64,000 nucleotides of DNA from Intestinimonas timonensis. Lineage in GTDB: Bacteria; Bacillota; Clostridia; Oscillospirales; Oscillospiraceae. The translations under genes were made by a program, and so were the position numbers. The notes beneath the pieces were generated by a model. It was not told the DNA's origin and did no database searches. It worked only from the letters and a program-made list of their open reading frames with translations. Location of the stretch: the NCBI RefSeq assembly GCF_900626145.1, contig NZ_LR130817.1, positions 1,266,985-1,330,984 of the forward strand, given 5' to 3'. Within the stretch, counting starts at the first letter, position 1; each line of letters opens with the position of its first letter. Of the stretch, positions 9,571 through 18,282 are shown one piece after another.

Positions 9571-10272
9571 ATGATCGATCTCAAGGCATATCTGAGCCAG
9601 AATCCCTATCCCGGCCGCGGCATCCTGCTGGGCCGGTCTGCCGACAACACCAAGGCGGTCATCGCCTACTTCATCATGGGCCGCAGCGAGAACAGCCGCA
9701 ACCGTATCTTTGAGACCACCGACGACGGCATCCGCACCAAGGCCTTTGACGAGTCCAAGATGGTGGACCCCTCCCTCATCATCTACCACCCCGTCCGGGT
9801 GGTGGAGGGCACCACCATCGTCACCAACGGCGACCAGACCGACACGGTGGCCGACGCCTTCCGGGACGGCACCGGCTGGGTCCGGGCCCTGCGCACCCGT
9901 GAGTTCGAGCCCGACGGCCCCAACTACACCCCCCGTATCTCCGGCATGGTCCGCCCCGACGGCTCCTACCGGCTGTCCATCCTCAAGTCCGCCGACGGCG
10001 ACCCCGCCTGCTGCCAGCGTTTTTTCTTTGAATATGATACCCCCATCGCCGGTCAGGGCCACTTTATTAGCACCTACGAGACCGACGGCAATCCCCTGCC
10101 CTCCTTCCAGGGCGCGCCCAAGACCGTGGCCGTGGGCGGCGAGAGCCTGAAGGACTTCGGCGACGGTCTGTGGGAGAGCCTCAATGCCGACAACAAGGTC
10201 TCCCTCTTCGTGCGGTATATTGACCTGAAGAGCGGCGAGACCGAATCTCTCATCTACAACAAGCACGTTTGA
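9571..10272 (+). CDS. purO: IMP cyclohydrolase, PurO-like
   Basis: Closes FAICAR to IMP, the last step of the pathway. The 233-residue protein begins MIDLKAYLSQNPYPGRGI and continues LLGRSADNTKAVIAYFIMGR, SRNRIF and SLIIYHPVRV, the pattern of the archaeal-type IMP cyclohydrolase family rather than the N-terminal half of bifunctional PurH. AAGGAGG sits eight to nine bases before the ATG. Its place between purN and a formyltransferase that lacks the cyclohydrolase half supports the assignment: the two activities are on separate chains here. Confidence 0.85.
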   Translation: MIDLKAYLSQNPYPGRGILLGRSADNTKAVIAYFIMGRSENSRNRIFETTDDGIRTKAFDESKMVDPSLIIYHPVRVVEGTTIVTNGDQTDTVADAFRDGTGWVRALRTREFEPDGPNYTPRISGMVRPDGSYRLSILKSADGDPACCQRFFFEYDTPIAGQGHFISTYETDGNPLPSFQGAPKTVAVGGESLKDFGDGLWESLNADNKVSLFVRYIDLKSGETESLIYNKHV

Positions 10273-10291
10273 GTATGCGGAGGTCAGAAAC

Positions 10292-11464
10292 ATGACGGAA
10301 CTGGAACTGAAATACGGCTGCAACCCCAACCAGAAGCCCGCCCGCATCTTTATGGAGAGCGGTGAGCTGCCCATCAAGGTCCTCAACGGAAAGCCCGGCT
10401 ACATCAACTTCCTGGATGCCCTCAACTCCTGGCAGCTGGTGAAGGAGCTCAAGGCCGCCACCGGCCTGCCCTCTGCCGCCTCCTTCAAGCACGTCTCCCC
10501 CGCCGGCGCCGCCGTGGCCAAGGAGCTCACCGATGTGGAGAAGCACATCTACTTCGCCCAGGACATGGAGCTCACCCCCCTGGCCTCCGCCTACGTCCGG
10601 GCCCGGGGTGCCGACCGGCTGTGCTCCTACGGTGACTGGGCCGCCCTCTCCGACGTCTGCGACGCCGCCACCGCCCTGTTCCTGGCCCTGGAGGTCTCCG
10701 ACGGCGTCATCGCCCCCGGCTACACCGACGAGGCCCTGGCCATCCTCAAGACCAAGCGCAAGGGCGGCTACAACGTGGTGGAGATCGACCCCGATTATGT
10801 CCCAAAGCCCATCGAGCACAAGGATGTGTTCGGCATCACCTTCGAGCAGGGCCGCAACAACTTTGAGATCAACGACACCCTGCTGAACAACATCGTCACT
10901 GTCAACAAGGACCTGCCCGAGGCCGCCCGCCGGGACATGCTCCTCTCCCTCATCACCCTCAAGTACACCCAGTCCAACTCCGTGTGCTATGTGAAGGATG
11001 GCATGACCATCGGCGTGGGCGCCGGTCAGCAGAGCCGCATCCACTGCACCCGCCTGGCCGGCAACAAGGCCGACATCTGGTGGCTGCGCCAGCACCCCAA
11101 GGTCCTGGGCCTCCAGTTTGTGGACGGCATCCGCCGCCCCGACCGGGACAACGCCATTGACATCTACATCTCCGACGAGCACGACGATGTTCTGGCCGAG
11201 GGCGTGTGGCAGAACACCTTCAAAGTGAAGCCCGAGGTCCTCACCGAGGAGGAGAAAAAGGCCTGGGTGGCCCAGCTCAGCGGCGTCACCGTGGGCTCCG
11301 ACGCCTTCTTCCCCTTCGGCGACAACGTGGAGCGGGCCCGGAAGTCCGGCGTCCAGTACATCGCCCAGCCCGGCGGCTCCATCCGGGACGACCACGTCAT
11401 CGCCACCTGCGACAAGTACGGCATCGTCATGGCCTTTACCGGCATGCGGCTGTTCCACCATTGA
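10292..11464 (+). CDS. purH: AICAR formyltransferase, stand-alone (PurH C-terminal-type domain only)
   Basis: Formylates AICAR with 10-formyl-THF to give FAICAR. The 390 residues correspond to the transformylase half of bifunctional PurH: ASFKHVSPAGAA near residue 65 carries the conserved Lys-His, and TQSNSVCYVKDG, GVGAGQQSRIHCTRLAG and the closing IATCDKYGIVMAFTGMRLFHH match. No MGS-like cyclohydrolase domain precedes it. GGAGGT precedes the ATG. The TraX-like gene starts one base after the stop. Confidence 0.92.
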   Translation: MTELELKYGCNPNQKPARIFMESGELPIKVLNGKPGYINFLDALNSWQLVKELKAATGLPSAASFKHVSPAGAAVAKELTDVEKHIYFAQDMELTPLASAYVRARGADRLCSYGDWAALSDVCDAATALFLALEVSDGVIAPGYTDEALAILKTKRKGGYNVVEIDPDYVPKPIEHKDVFGITFEQGRNNFEINDTLLNNIVTVNKDLPEAARRDMLLSLITLKYTQSNSVCYVKDGMTIGVGAGQQSRIHCTRLAGNKADIWWLRQHPKVLGLQFVDGIRRPDRDNAIDIYISDEHDDVLAEGVWQNTFKVKPEVLTEEEKKAWVAQLSGVTVGSDAFFPFGDNVERARKSGVQYIAQPGGSIRDDHVIATCDKYGIVMAFTGMRLFHH

Positions 11465-11465
11465 T

Positions 11466-12275
11466 ATGACGGCTTCCTGCGGCCTTACCGCCACGCAGCT
11501 CAAATACTTCGCCGCCGTCTTTATGGTCATCGACCACATCGGCATGCTGTTTACCCCCATGGCCCCCTTCTTCCCGGCGGACTCCCTGTGGTTCTACGCC
11601 TTCCGCTACCTGGGGCGGCTGGCCTTCCCCATCTTTGCCTATTTCGCCGCCCAGGGTTGCCGCCTGACCTCAAACTACCGGCGGTACCTGCTGCGGCTGG
11701 GGCTCTTCGGGGCGGTTACCCACGCAGTGGCCTACATTGCCACCGGAGGCACCGGGGGCAGCATCATCGCCACCTTCTTCCTCTCCGCCGCCGCCATCGG
11801 CGCCTGCCGGGTGCTGAGGGCCAGAGGTCATGGATGGCTGGGCGTGCCCGTGACCATCGCCCTGCTGGTCCTTGCCCAGCTGCTGCGGGTGGACTACGGC
11901 TGGATCGGCGTACTCACGGTGCTGGCGGTGTACGCCGCCGGGACCAACCGCAGGCGGCAGCTACTGGCCCTGGCGGGCTGTCTCCTCCTCTACTATCTTG
12001 CAGGCGGACTGTGGGCCTACTTCGGTCCCGCCGCCCTGGGGCTGCTGGAAAGCCGGGACTGGGCCGGGCTCCTCACCCAGCTGGGGACTTATCTCCCCTC
12101 CTTCCGGCGCTTCTACCTGCCCTATTCCCTCCTCATGGCGGGCTTTGCCTGCCTGGCCCTCCTCCCCCTCTCCCGGTACAACGGGCAGCGTGGGAACGGG
12201 AGCCGCTGGTTCTTCTACTGGTTCTACCCCGGCCACCTGGTGGTGCTCTACGCCTTGAGCATGCTCATCGGGTGA
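11466..12275 (+). CDS. TraX-family integral membrane protein
   Basis: A 269-residue protein made mostly of hydrophobic segments, about eight predicted by eye. The start LTATQLKYFAAVFMVIDHIGMLF and the following RYLGRLAFPIFAYFAAQGCRLT match the TraX family, whose founder acetylates F-pilin; the relevant substrate in Firmicutes is unknown. It begins one base after the AICAR formyltransferase stop and lies 31 bases before purD, so it is inside the purine operon and probably co-translated. The operon position suggests either fortuitous co-expression or a link between purine supply and a membrane acyl-transfer reaction; I cannot choose. Confidence 0.7.
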   Translation: MTASCGLTATQLKYFAAVFMVIDHIGMLFTPMAPFFPADSLWFYAFRYLGRLAFPIFAYFAAQGCRLTSNYRRYLLRLGLFGAVTHAVAYIATGGTGGSIIATFFLSAAAIGACRVLRARGHGWLGVPVTIALLVLAQLLRVDYGWIGVLTVLAVYAAGTNRRRQLLALAGCLLLYYLAGGLWAYFGPAALGLLESRDWAGLLTQLGTYLPSFRRFYLPYSLLMAGFACLALLPLSRYNGQRGNGSRWFFYWFYPGHLVVLYALSMLIG

Positions 12276-12306
12276 ACCCGGAATCTCGATATGGGAGGTT
12301 CTTACG

Positions 12307-13566
12307 ATGAAAGTCCTCGTTGTGGGCGGCGGCGGCCGTGAACACGCCATCGTCCGTACCCTGGCCAAGAGCCCCAAGATTGACGCTCTCTACTGCGCTC
12401 CCGGCAACGGCGGTATCGCTGAGCAGGCCCAGTGCGTACCCATCAAGGCCACCGACGTGGAGGCCATGGTGGCCTGGGCCAAGGAGCACGCCATGGACTT
12501 CGTGGTGGTCGCCCCTGACGACCCCCTGGCCCTTGGCATGGTGGACGCTCTGGAGGCGGCGGGCATTCCCGCCTTCGGCCCCCGGGCCAACGCCGCCGTC
12601 ATTGAGGCCAGCAAGGTCTTCTCCAAGGGCCTGATGGCCAAATACCACATCCCCACCGCCAAATACCGCTCCTTCACCGATCTGGAGGAGGCCTTGGCCT
12701 ATATCCGTCAGGAGGGCGCTCCCATCGTGGTGAAGGCCGACGGCCTGGCCCTGGGCAAGGGCGTGGTGGTGGCCCAGACCGTGGCTGAGGCCGAGGAGGC
12801 CGCCCGAAGCATGATGGCCGACGGCAAGTTCGGTGCCGCCGGTTCCCAGGTGGTCATCGAGGAGTGCATGACCGGCCCCGAGGTCACCGTGCTGTGCTTC
12901 GTGGACGGGGAGCACCTCTCCCCCATGCCCCCCTCCCGGGACCACAAGCGGGCCTTCGACGGGGATAAGGGTCCCAACACCGGCGGCATGGGCGCCATCT
13001 CCCCCGCCCCCGGCTACACCCCCGAGATCGCCGACCGCTGCATGGAGGAGATCTTCCTCCCCACTGTGGCCGCCCTGAAGGCGGAGGGCCGCCCCTTCCA
13101 CGGGGTACTCTACTTCGGCCTCATGCTCACCCCCGACGGCCCCAAGGTGGTGGAGTACAACGCCCGCTTCGGCGACCCGGAGTGCCAGGCCGTCCTCTCC
13201 CTTCTGGAGACCGACCTCATGGACATCTTCCAGGCCTGCCGGGAGGGCACCCTGGACCGGCTGGACATCCGCTGGAAGCACGCCGCCGCCTGCTGTCTGG
13301 TGCTGGCCTCCGGCGGCTACCCCGCAAGCTATGAAAAGGGATATCCCATTACAGGCCTCGCTGAGGCGGAGCAGACTGCCGTGGTCTTCCACGCCGGCAC
13401 CAGCCGGGATGAGGACGGCACCATCCGCACCGCCGGCGGCCGGGTGCTGGGGGTCACCGCCGTGGGCGAGACCCTGGACGCCGCCATTGACGGGGCTTAC
13501 GCCGCCGCCAAGCACATCTCCTTCCAGGACATGCACTTCCGCACCGACATCGGGCGCACGTTCTGA
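12307..13566 (+). CDS. purD: phosphoribosylamine-glycine ligase (GAR synthetase)
   Basis: ATP-grasp enzyme joining glycine to phosphoribosylamine. The 419 residues open with MKVLVVGGGGREHAIV, have KADGLALGKGVVVAQT in the ATP-grasp core, GPNTGGMGAISPAP, and the Mg-binding VEYNARFGDPECQ. GGGAGG lies upstream of the ATG. It is the last recognised purine gene; a weak GC-rich hairpin at about 13578-13602 follows, without a T tract, so transcription may continue into the next gene. Confidence 0.96.
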   Translation: MKVLVVGGGGREHAIVRTLAKSPKIDALYCAPGNGGIAEQAQCVPIKATDVEAMVAWAKEHAMDFVVVAPDDPLALGMVDALEAAGIPAFGPRANAAVIEASKVFSKGLMAKYHIPTAKYRSFTDLEEALAYIRQEGAPIVVKADGLALGKGVVVAQTVAEAEEAARSMMADGKFGAAGSQVVIEECMTGPEVTVLCFVDGEHLSPMPPSRDHKRAFDGDKGPNTGGMGAISPAPGYTPEIADRCMEEIFLPTVAALKAEGRPFHGVLYFGLMLTPDGPKVVEYNARFGDPECQAVLSLLETDLMDIFQACREGTLDRLDIRWKHAAACCLVLASGGYPASYEKGYPITGLAEAEQTAVVFHAGTSRDEDGTIRTAGGRVLGVTAVGETLDAAIDGAYAAAKHISFQDMHFRTDIGRTF

Positions 13567-13628
13567 TACGCTTTTTTCTGCGGATCCGGTCCCCCGGAGC
13601 CGCTATCCTTATCTACGGAGGTCTTCCT

Positions 13629-14696
13629 ATGAAACGGATCACCCCCCTGGAGGTGGCCACCGTCTTTACCGGGAGTTTTTTAGGCGCCGGCTTTCTCTCC
13701 GGCCAGGAGCTGCTCCAGTTCTTCGGTGTCTTCGGCGGCTACGGCATCGCCGGTATGGTGCTGGCCATCGCCGCCTTTGTCCTTTTCAGCCTGCTGGTCC
13801 TGGACATCGCCAAGAAGACGGGCCGGACGGAGTTTGACCGGGTCATCCTCCATCCAAACCTGCCCTGGCTCCGGGCCTTCCTCAGCGGCGTTTTTCTCTT
13901 TTTTCTCTTCGACGTGATGGTGGCCATGATCGCCGGGGCTGGGGCTCTGCTGGAGCAGGTCTTTGGTCTGCCTGCCATTGCAGGCAACGGCCTCACCACC
14001 ATCCTGGTGCTGGCGGTGGCTCTGGCAGGCGCCGCCGGGCTGCTGGCCTCCTTCAACATCGTGGTCCCCCTGCTGGTGATCGCCGCCCTGGTCATCGCCC
14101 TGGCCGCCCCTTTCCGCCTGCCTGTAGAAGCGGTGACTGCCATCCCCTTCTCCAATGGCAATCCCCTGCTGGGTAACTGGCTGTGCTCCGCCCTCTCCTT
14201 CATCTCTTACAACATGATGGCGGCAGTGTCTATTCTGGTGCCCCTCTCCACCGGTATGGAGGGCAAGACCGTCCGTCGGGGACTGTTGCTGGGCACCGGG
14301 CTTCTCACCCTGATCTTTGCCGGCATCCTCCTGCCCATGATCCTCTTCCAGAGCGCGGTGGGGGCGGCGGAGCTCCCCATGCTGGAGCTGGCCTACCGGG
14401 TGGCCCCGGTGCTGGGCCTCATCTACGCCGTCCTCCTCCTGGCTGGCATGTTCACCGCTGCCCTCTCCAGCCTCTTCGCCATCACCTCCCGGCTCCAGCT
14501 CTGGGCCGGAGGACGGCTGGCCACACGGCGGACCACGGTGGCGCTGTGCGTCCTCTCCTTCCTGGGCAGCATCTTCGGCTTCAAAAATGTGGTGAGCTTT
14601 GTCTACCCCATCTGCGGCTATATCGGCTTCCTGGCCCTGGCTGGCATCCTCCACCACGCTCTGGTGCTGCGGAAAGCAGTCTCCCCCAAGACATAA
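13629..14696 (+). CDS. YkvI-like multispanning membrane transporter
   Basis: A 355-residue membrane protein with about ten hydrophobic segments. The first, VATVFTGSFLGAGFLSGQEL, has the glycine-rich broken helix of LeuT-fold carriers, and the protein most resembles the YkvI family, related to amino-acid and nucleobase permeases. Substrate unknown. GGAGGT precedes the ATG, 62 bases after purD, and the strong terminator at 14702 follows, so it may be the last gene of the purine transcription unit. A purine-related substrate is possible but only guilt by association. Confidence 0.65.
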   Translation: MKRITPLEVATVFTGSFLGAGFLSGQELLQFFGVFGGYGIAGMVLAIAAFVLFSLLVLDIAKKTGRTEFDRVILHPNLPWLRAFLSGVFLFFLFDVMVAMIAGAGALLEQVFGLPAIAGNGLTTILVLAVALAGAAGLLASFNIVVPLLVIAALVIALAAPFRLPVEAVTAIPFSNGNPLLGNWLCSALSFISYNMMAAVSILVPLSTGMEGKTVRRGLLLGTGLLTLIFAGILLPMILFQSAVGAAELPMLELAYRVAPVLGLIYAVLLLAGMFTAALSSLFAITSRLQLWAGGRLATRRTTVALCVLSFLGSIFGFKNVVSFVYPICGYIGFLALAGILHHALVLRKAVSPKT

Positions 14697-14701
14697 AAAA
14701 C

Positions 14702-14733
14702 GGCTGTGTACCTGAGGTACACAGCCATTTTTT
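14702..14733. terminator. bidirectional terminator between convergent genes
   Basis: GGCTGTGTACC (14702-14712) and GGTACACAGCC (14716-14726) form a perfect 11-bp stem with a TGA loop. A T tract follows on the plus strand and an A tract precedes it, so it can stop both the purine/YkvI transcript and the convergent minus-strand gene. Confidence 0.85.
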
Positions 14734-15871
14734 ATTCCCCGGTGACGTCCACCGAGATGCCGTTCACCGACACCTCCCCGTCGGCGGGGATGAGGATGTA
14801 CTTCCGGCCGCCGATGATCCTGGTCTCCACCAGAGCGCTGTGCTCCGGATCGATGTTGAGGACCACCTCGTCGGTCTTGACCTCGAAGCGGCGGCTGTCG
14901 ATGAGGTTGGCCGGTGCCAGCGCCGCCCCCTCACCGAAGCGCTCGCCGCACTTGGCCAGGAAGGCCTTGGACTCCTGTTCGTCGGCGCCGCAGTCGCTGA
15001 GGATACGCCCCAGCTCTCCCGCCGTCAGGGCCAGAGGTTCCGGGTCGTGGCTCTCCTTGTGCTCCTGGATTCTGGCCCGCAACTCCTGGTGGACCGCCTG
15101 GACCAGCTCCAGGCTACACTTCTCCCCCAGGGACTCGGTGAGGGCTCCCTCGAAGGCCTCCTTCTGCTCTGCCGCCGACATGGGCGGCTCAGTACGGAAA
15201 ACGGCGTCGATAAACTCCTGGTGGAGCTGCTCCGGCTTACGGGCGTAGAAGAGGGCGTTGTAGATGTTTGCAGCGCGGTCGTCGAAAGCGGGAAACAGGA
15301 AGCCCAGCTCCGGCTGAGAGACGATCTGCCCCGGCGTGCAGCTGTGGAACTCGTTCTCTCCGGGGAAATAACCCAGGGCGGGCTTACCGGCCTTTACCGG
15401 GCAAACACAGCAGACGAAGTAGGAAAAGACCTGGTCACCGGCGTCGGCCTGGTCCTCGTCGTCCTTGCCCCGGTAGGGCACGTCGTAGACGTCGTGGCCC
15501 AGGAGGATGAGGTAGTTGCTCCCCTCCAGGTCCAGAGCGTGGATGACCTTGTCGTAAAAGGCCTCACGCAGAGCGCTGTCGGCCAGGCTGGAATCCCGAA
15601 GGCCCATGAGGAGTCGGTGCTCCTCGCTGTCGGCCACCTGCTGGGTGGAGAAGACGATATCGATGAGGTTCTTTCCCAGAGTGCCGGAGAGGGATTTCTT
15701 CAGCAGCCCCAGATATTTTTCCGACTCCTCCTGGGGCATGGCCCCCAGAGAGCTGTCAATATAGGAGATGATCTCTCCGCTTCCGTTCACATAGCAGCCG
15801 TACACCCGGCTGATGGCGCTCCGGTCGGCGCGGAACCGCCGGCGCAGTTCATTGAGTTCCTTCTGGTTCAT
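14732..15871 (-). CDS. DUF4317 family protein
   Basis: A 379-residue soluble protein of unknown function, starting MNQKELNELRRRFRADRS and containing VYGCYVNGSGEIISYIDSSLG. I recognise it as the DUF4317 family, found in gut Clostridia. No signal peptide or membrane segment is evident; the chain is acidic. I take the start at 15871 because GAGGT lies just upstream; the open frame extends to 15964 without another site. It converges with the YkvI-like gene at the shared terminator. Confidence 0.75.
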   Translation of the reverse strand: MNQKELNELRRRFRADRSAISRVYGCYVNGSGEIISYIDSSLGAMPQEESEKYLGLLKKSLSGTLGKNLIDIVFSTQQVADSEEHRLLMGLRDSSLADSALREAFYDKVIHALDLEGSNYLILLGHDVYDVPYRGKDDEDQADAGDQVFSYFVCCVCPVKAGKPALGYFPGENEFHSCTPGQIVSQPELGFLFPAFDDRAANIYNALFYARKPEQLHQEFIDAVFRTEPPMSAAEQKEAFEGALTESLGEKCSLELVQAVHQELRARIQEHKESHDPEPLALTAGELGRILSDCGADEQESKAFLAKCGERFGEGAALAPANLIDSRRFEVKTDEVVLNIDPEHSALVETRIIGGRKYILIPADGEVSVNGISVDVTGE

Positions 15872-16082
15872 GGTCTGTACCTCGCTTTTCCCGTGTATGC
15901 TCCCGCCGGTCACGCCGGCAGAACGCGCAGTTTCTATTGTACTGTCTTTCGCTTCGAAATGCAATCGTACCTTGTCTGATCCGACATTTCATGGAAAAAG
16001 GCCCCCGGCGCGGTCGAAAACTGAACCGCCCCAAATTGTGCGGACAGCACAAAAAGGCCTCAATGTAGGGAAATATGAAGTT

Positions 16083-16940
16083 TTAAGCGGAGTGGCGCAG
16101 CGTGAGCGGCGCCACTCCAGTTTTTAGCTGGATGCGCTCGTGGTTGTAAAAATTGATATAGCGGTCAATCATCTCATTGGCCTCACAGAATGAGGCCGGT
16201 TTATGGCGGTAGATACACTCTGTCTTGAGGATGGAAAAGAAATTTTCCGCCATAGCGTTGTCGTAACAGTTTCCGCGTCTTGACATGGAAGGCGTAATGC
16301 CATAAGATTTTGTCAGGTCGAAGTATGCTTGCGAGGTGTACTGGAACCCCTGGTCGCTGTGGAGCTGCAACTCCGCAGCGGCCCTCTTTTTCTCCTTGCG
16401 CATGGCCAGGCGAATGGTGTCCAGCACCAGGTTGACTGTCTGCTTTGTGCCGGTCTTGTAGGCAACAATGCTGTTGTCGTAAAGGTCCCGGATCATGGAC
16501 AGGTACAATACGCCCTGCTTGGTGTGGATGTAGGAGATGTCCGTCACCCATTTGCTGTTGGGCCTGTTCGCATAAAACTCCCTATTCAGCAGATTCTTGT
16601 ACTTGTGGACTTGCTGCCCCATCTGCTGCCATTTTCTGCGTCTCCGGATCTCCGCAAGCAAACCATATTTCTCCATGATACGCAGGATGGTCTTGGGATT
16701 ACGGTGGATGCCTCGCTTCTTCAGCACCAGCCACATTCTGCGGTAGCCATACGTACGAAAGCTGCGCTCTCGCTGTTCCGCGATGATTTCTGCAAGGGCC
16801 GCGTCTTTCTCCGGCCTGCCCAAACGATGGACGAAATCATAGTATCCGCTGCGGGATACCTGAAAGAAGCGACACATAACGGTTACCGGATATTCGTTTC
16901 TGTGCCGGTAGATTACTGCGTATTTTGCCCTTGGCCTCAC
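16083..16940 (-). CDS. IS3-family transposase OrfB (DDE domain)
   Basis: A 285-residue rve-type integrase domain. Seen: the HTH_21 region TYGYRRMWLVLKKRGI, the first catalytic Asp in WVTDISYIHT, the second in LHSDQGFQYTS, and the Glu in NAMAENFFSILKTE. It ends YNHERIQLKTGVAPLTLR as usual. It begins with GTG overlapping the end of orfA by four bases (GTGA), so it is made by coupling or as an OrfAB fusion through frameshifting. Confidence 0.92.
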   Translation of the reverse strand: MRPRAKYAVIYRHRNEYPVTVMCRFFQVSRSGYYDFVHRLGRPEKDAALAEIIAEQRERSFRTYGYRRMWLVLKKRGIHRNPKTILRIMEKYGLLAEIRRRRKWQQMGQQVHKYKNLLNREFYANRPNSKWVTDISYIHTKQGVLYLSMIRDLYDNSIVAYKTGTKQTVNLVLDTIRLAMRKEKKRAAAELQLHSDQGFQYTSQAYFDLTKSYGITPSMSRRGNCYDNAMAENFFSILKTECIYRHKPASFCEANEMIDRYINFYNHERIQLKTGVAPLTLRHSA

Positions 16941-17209
16941 TTCCTTCCTGTGGAGCGCAGAAAATCCCGCAACAGCTCGTTTTCCATCTTTAGCCGTTTG
17001 TTCTCATACTTGTACTCCGCCAGTGTTTTTGCGGGTTTACGCCCCCGCGCTTTTGGAAGGACAGGCTCCTTTAGCCAGCACTGAATAGCCCACCGGCTGA
17101 TCCCATACTCCCGACATAAAGCACGCTGGCTTTCTCCTCCACGGATTCGTGACACCACTTCTTCTCGTATCCCTACCGGATACTTTTTCATCCCTTTTTT
17201 TCCGGACAT
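16937..17209 (-). CDS. IS3-family transposase OrfA (helix-turn-helix)
   Basis: A 90-residue DNA-binding protein: the helix-turn-helix RALCREYGISRWAIQCWLK is followed by the leucine-zipper-like YENKRLKMENELLRDFL typical of IS3 OrfA. It recognises the element ends. Its ribosome site AGGGGG forms one arm of a hairpin (17217-17252), so translation is probably restricted. Confidence 0.88.
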   Translation of the reverse strand: MSGKKGMKKYPVGIREEVVSRIRGGESQRALCREYGISRWAIQCWLKEPVLPKARGRKPAKTLAEYKYENKRLKMENELLRDFLRSTGRK

Positions 17210-17216
17210 AGCAAGA

Positions 17217-17252
17217 CCCCCTAATGTAGCTTTATTTTCCTACATTAGGGGG
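17217..17252 (-). promoter_or_regulatory. hairpin that buries the orfA ribosome site (IS3 copy 1)
   Basis: CCCCCTAATGTAG (17217-17229) pairs perfectly with CTACATTAGGGGG (17240-17252). On the transcript the GGGGG arm next to the start is the orfA ribosome site, seven bases from the ATG. The other IS3 element has the same stem with a compensating base-pair change. Confidence 0.65.
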
Positions 17253-17341
17253 CCTTTTGTCTATTGTCCGGTTTTACTGGAGCTGTTCAAACCGCAACGG
17301 GGGCCTTTCCTATAACCGCATATCTGTAATCTAATATTGCT

Positions 17342-18016
17342 TTACTTAAAATAATCAGGATATTGTGCACGCAATTCCCCAACATCGATCTTATAGCGAT
17401 TCAAATGCTCTTCTGTCAAGGCTCTTGCCTTTGCAGTGTCGCGGGCGGCGATGGCATTGGTGATGTCTTCGTGATCCTGGACAATCTTTCCGTTTTTCAC
17501 GCTGCTCAGTGCCAAATTCCGGACCCGGTCGAAGTGGATGGCGATGTTGTCCATCAGGGTATAGACCTGGGGCTTCTCCGCAATTTCAAAGAGGGTTTTA
17601 TGAAACTGGTTGTCCAGCTCCATAAGGGTCTCAGAGAAGTAGTTCTCCAGATAGAATTTCTGGAGCCGCACATTCTCCTGGAGCCGCCGCAGCCCCTCCG
17701 GCGTAATCATCTCACAGTCCAGCTCCACTACCGCGCACTCCAGCACCTTTCGCATGAAGCGAGATTCCTCCACCAGGCTGACGTCGATGAGGGAAACGGC
17801 ACTTCCCTTCTGCGGATAGATCTCCACGATTTTGGCCTTGGACAATTCAATGAGGGCCTCCCGCACCGGTGTCCGGGAAAGTCCCATCTCCGCCGCCAGC
17901 TCATTCTCGCTGACCATACTGCCCGGCGCCAGCTCCAGATGAATGATATTATCCCGAATGGTACGCAGGGCATAGTCTCGCCCTGTCTCTCTGGGCAGTC
18001 GTTCTGTCAGCCGCAT
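17342..18016 (-). CDS. GntR-family regulator, FCD subfamily
   Basis: A 224-residue repressor-type protein. The N-terminal winged helix has SENELAAEMGLSRTPVREAL followed by a PQKGSAVSLID wing; the C-terminal helical FCD domain (about 80-215) includes LDNQFHKTLFEIAEKP and the late DHEDITNAIAARD. This is the group of UxuR/ExuR/KdgR-like hexuronate regulators. It is divergent from the KDG genes, and similar candidate operators lie at 18081 and 18191, so local control by a hexuronate or KDG(P) ligand is the likely role. Start 18016 is preceded by a purine-rich GAGGAG site. Confidence 0.85.
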   Translation of the reverse strand: MRLTERLPRETGRDYALRTIRDNIIHLELAPGSMVSENELAAEMGLSRTPVREALIELSKAKIVEIYPQKGSAVSLIDVSLVEESRFMRKVLECAVVELDCEMITPEGLRRLQENVRLQKFYLENYFSETLMELDNQFHKTLFEIAEKPQVYTLMDNIAIHFDRVRNLALSSVKNGKIVQDHEDITNAIAARDTAKARALTEEHLNRYKIDVGELRAQYPDYFK

Positions 18017-18080
18017 GCTTTCTTCTCCTCTCTCCGCTTGCCGATTCCGCGCCGCAGAGAACCCTCCCTGGACGCAGCCA

Positions 18081-18092
18081 CTAGTATACCAG
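18081..18092. promoter_or_regulatory. candidate GntR operator, gene-proximal
   Basis: CTAGTATACCAG differs at one base from CTAGTATACAAG in the stronger site at 18191. It lies about 65 bases upstream of the regulator start, consistent with autoregulation. Inferred from sequence similarity only. Confidence 0.35.
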
Positions 18093-18181
18093 CTTTTCAA
18101 GTCTCTGTCAAAGACCCCGGTTTTCCGTCGTTTCTCCGACAAAATACACAAAATTTGTCCACCATTTTTTATCATTCAGAC

Positions 18182-18211
18182 ACTTGTTTTCTAGTATACA
18201 AGTATTATAAT
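18182..18211 (+). promoter_or_regulatory. promoter and operator of the KDG operon
   Basis: A 22-base imperfect palindrome (18182-18203, arms ACTTGT and ACAAGT, centre CTAG) lies where the -35 and spacer should be, just before a perfect TATAAT at 18206-18211. TTGTTT at 18184-18189 can act as -35 with a 16-base spacer. A bound GntR protein would block this promoter. Confidence 0.5.
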
Positions 18212-18282
18212 GATAACTACAAACACGGGCGCTGCACTGGCAGGCCCAACCATCCAGGGAGCAGTTTTAGGAGGAACGCCAC

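Larger units (their letters stand above)
16022..17289 (-). mobile_element. IS3-family insertion sequence, copy 1, complete
   Basis: A 1268-bp element with two overlapping frames on the minus strand. Imperfect 25-bp terminal inverted repeats begin TGAACAGCTCC (outer end 17289) and TGAACCGCCCC (outer end 16022); both share an inner GGACA. It is flanked by a 3-bp direct repeat AAC (16019-16021 and 17290-17292), the target duplication usual for IS3-type elements. It sits between genes and disrupts no recognisable frame. The related element at 57055-58362 differs at many positions, so the two are not recent copies of each other. Confidence 0.9.

Noticed and set aside
13578..13602. A terminator after purD
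   Set aside because: The GC-rich pairing is interrupted and no T run follows, so I do not call it a terminator.
14183..15979. A 598-codon plus-strand frame
   Set aside because: It overlaps the YkvI-like gene and is antisense to the DUF4317 gene; no domain is recognisable.
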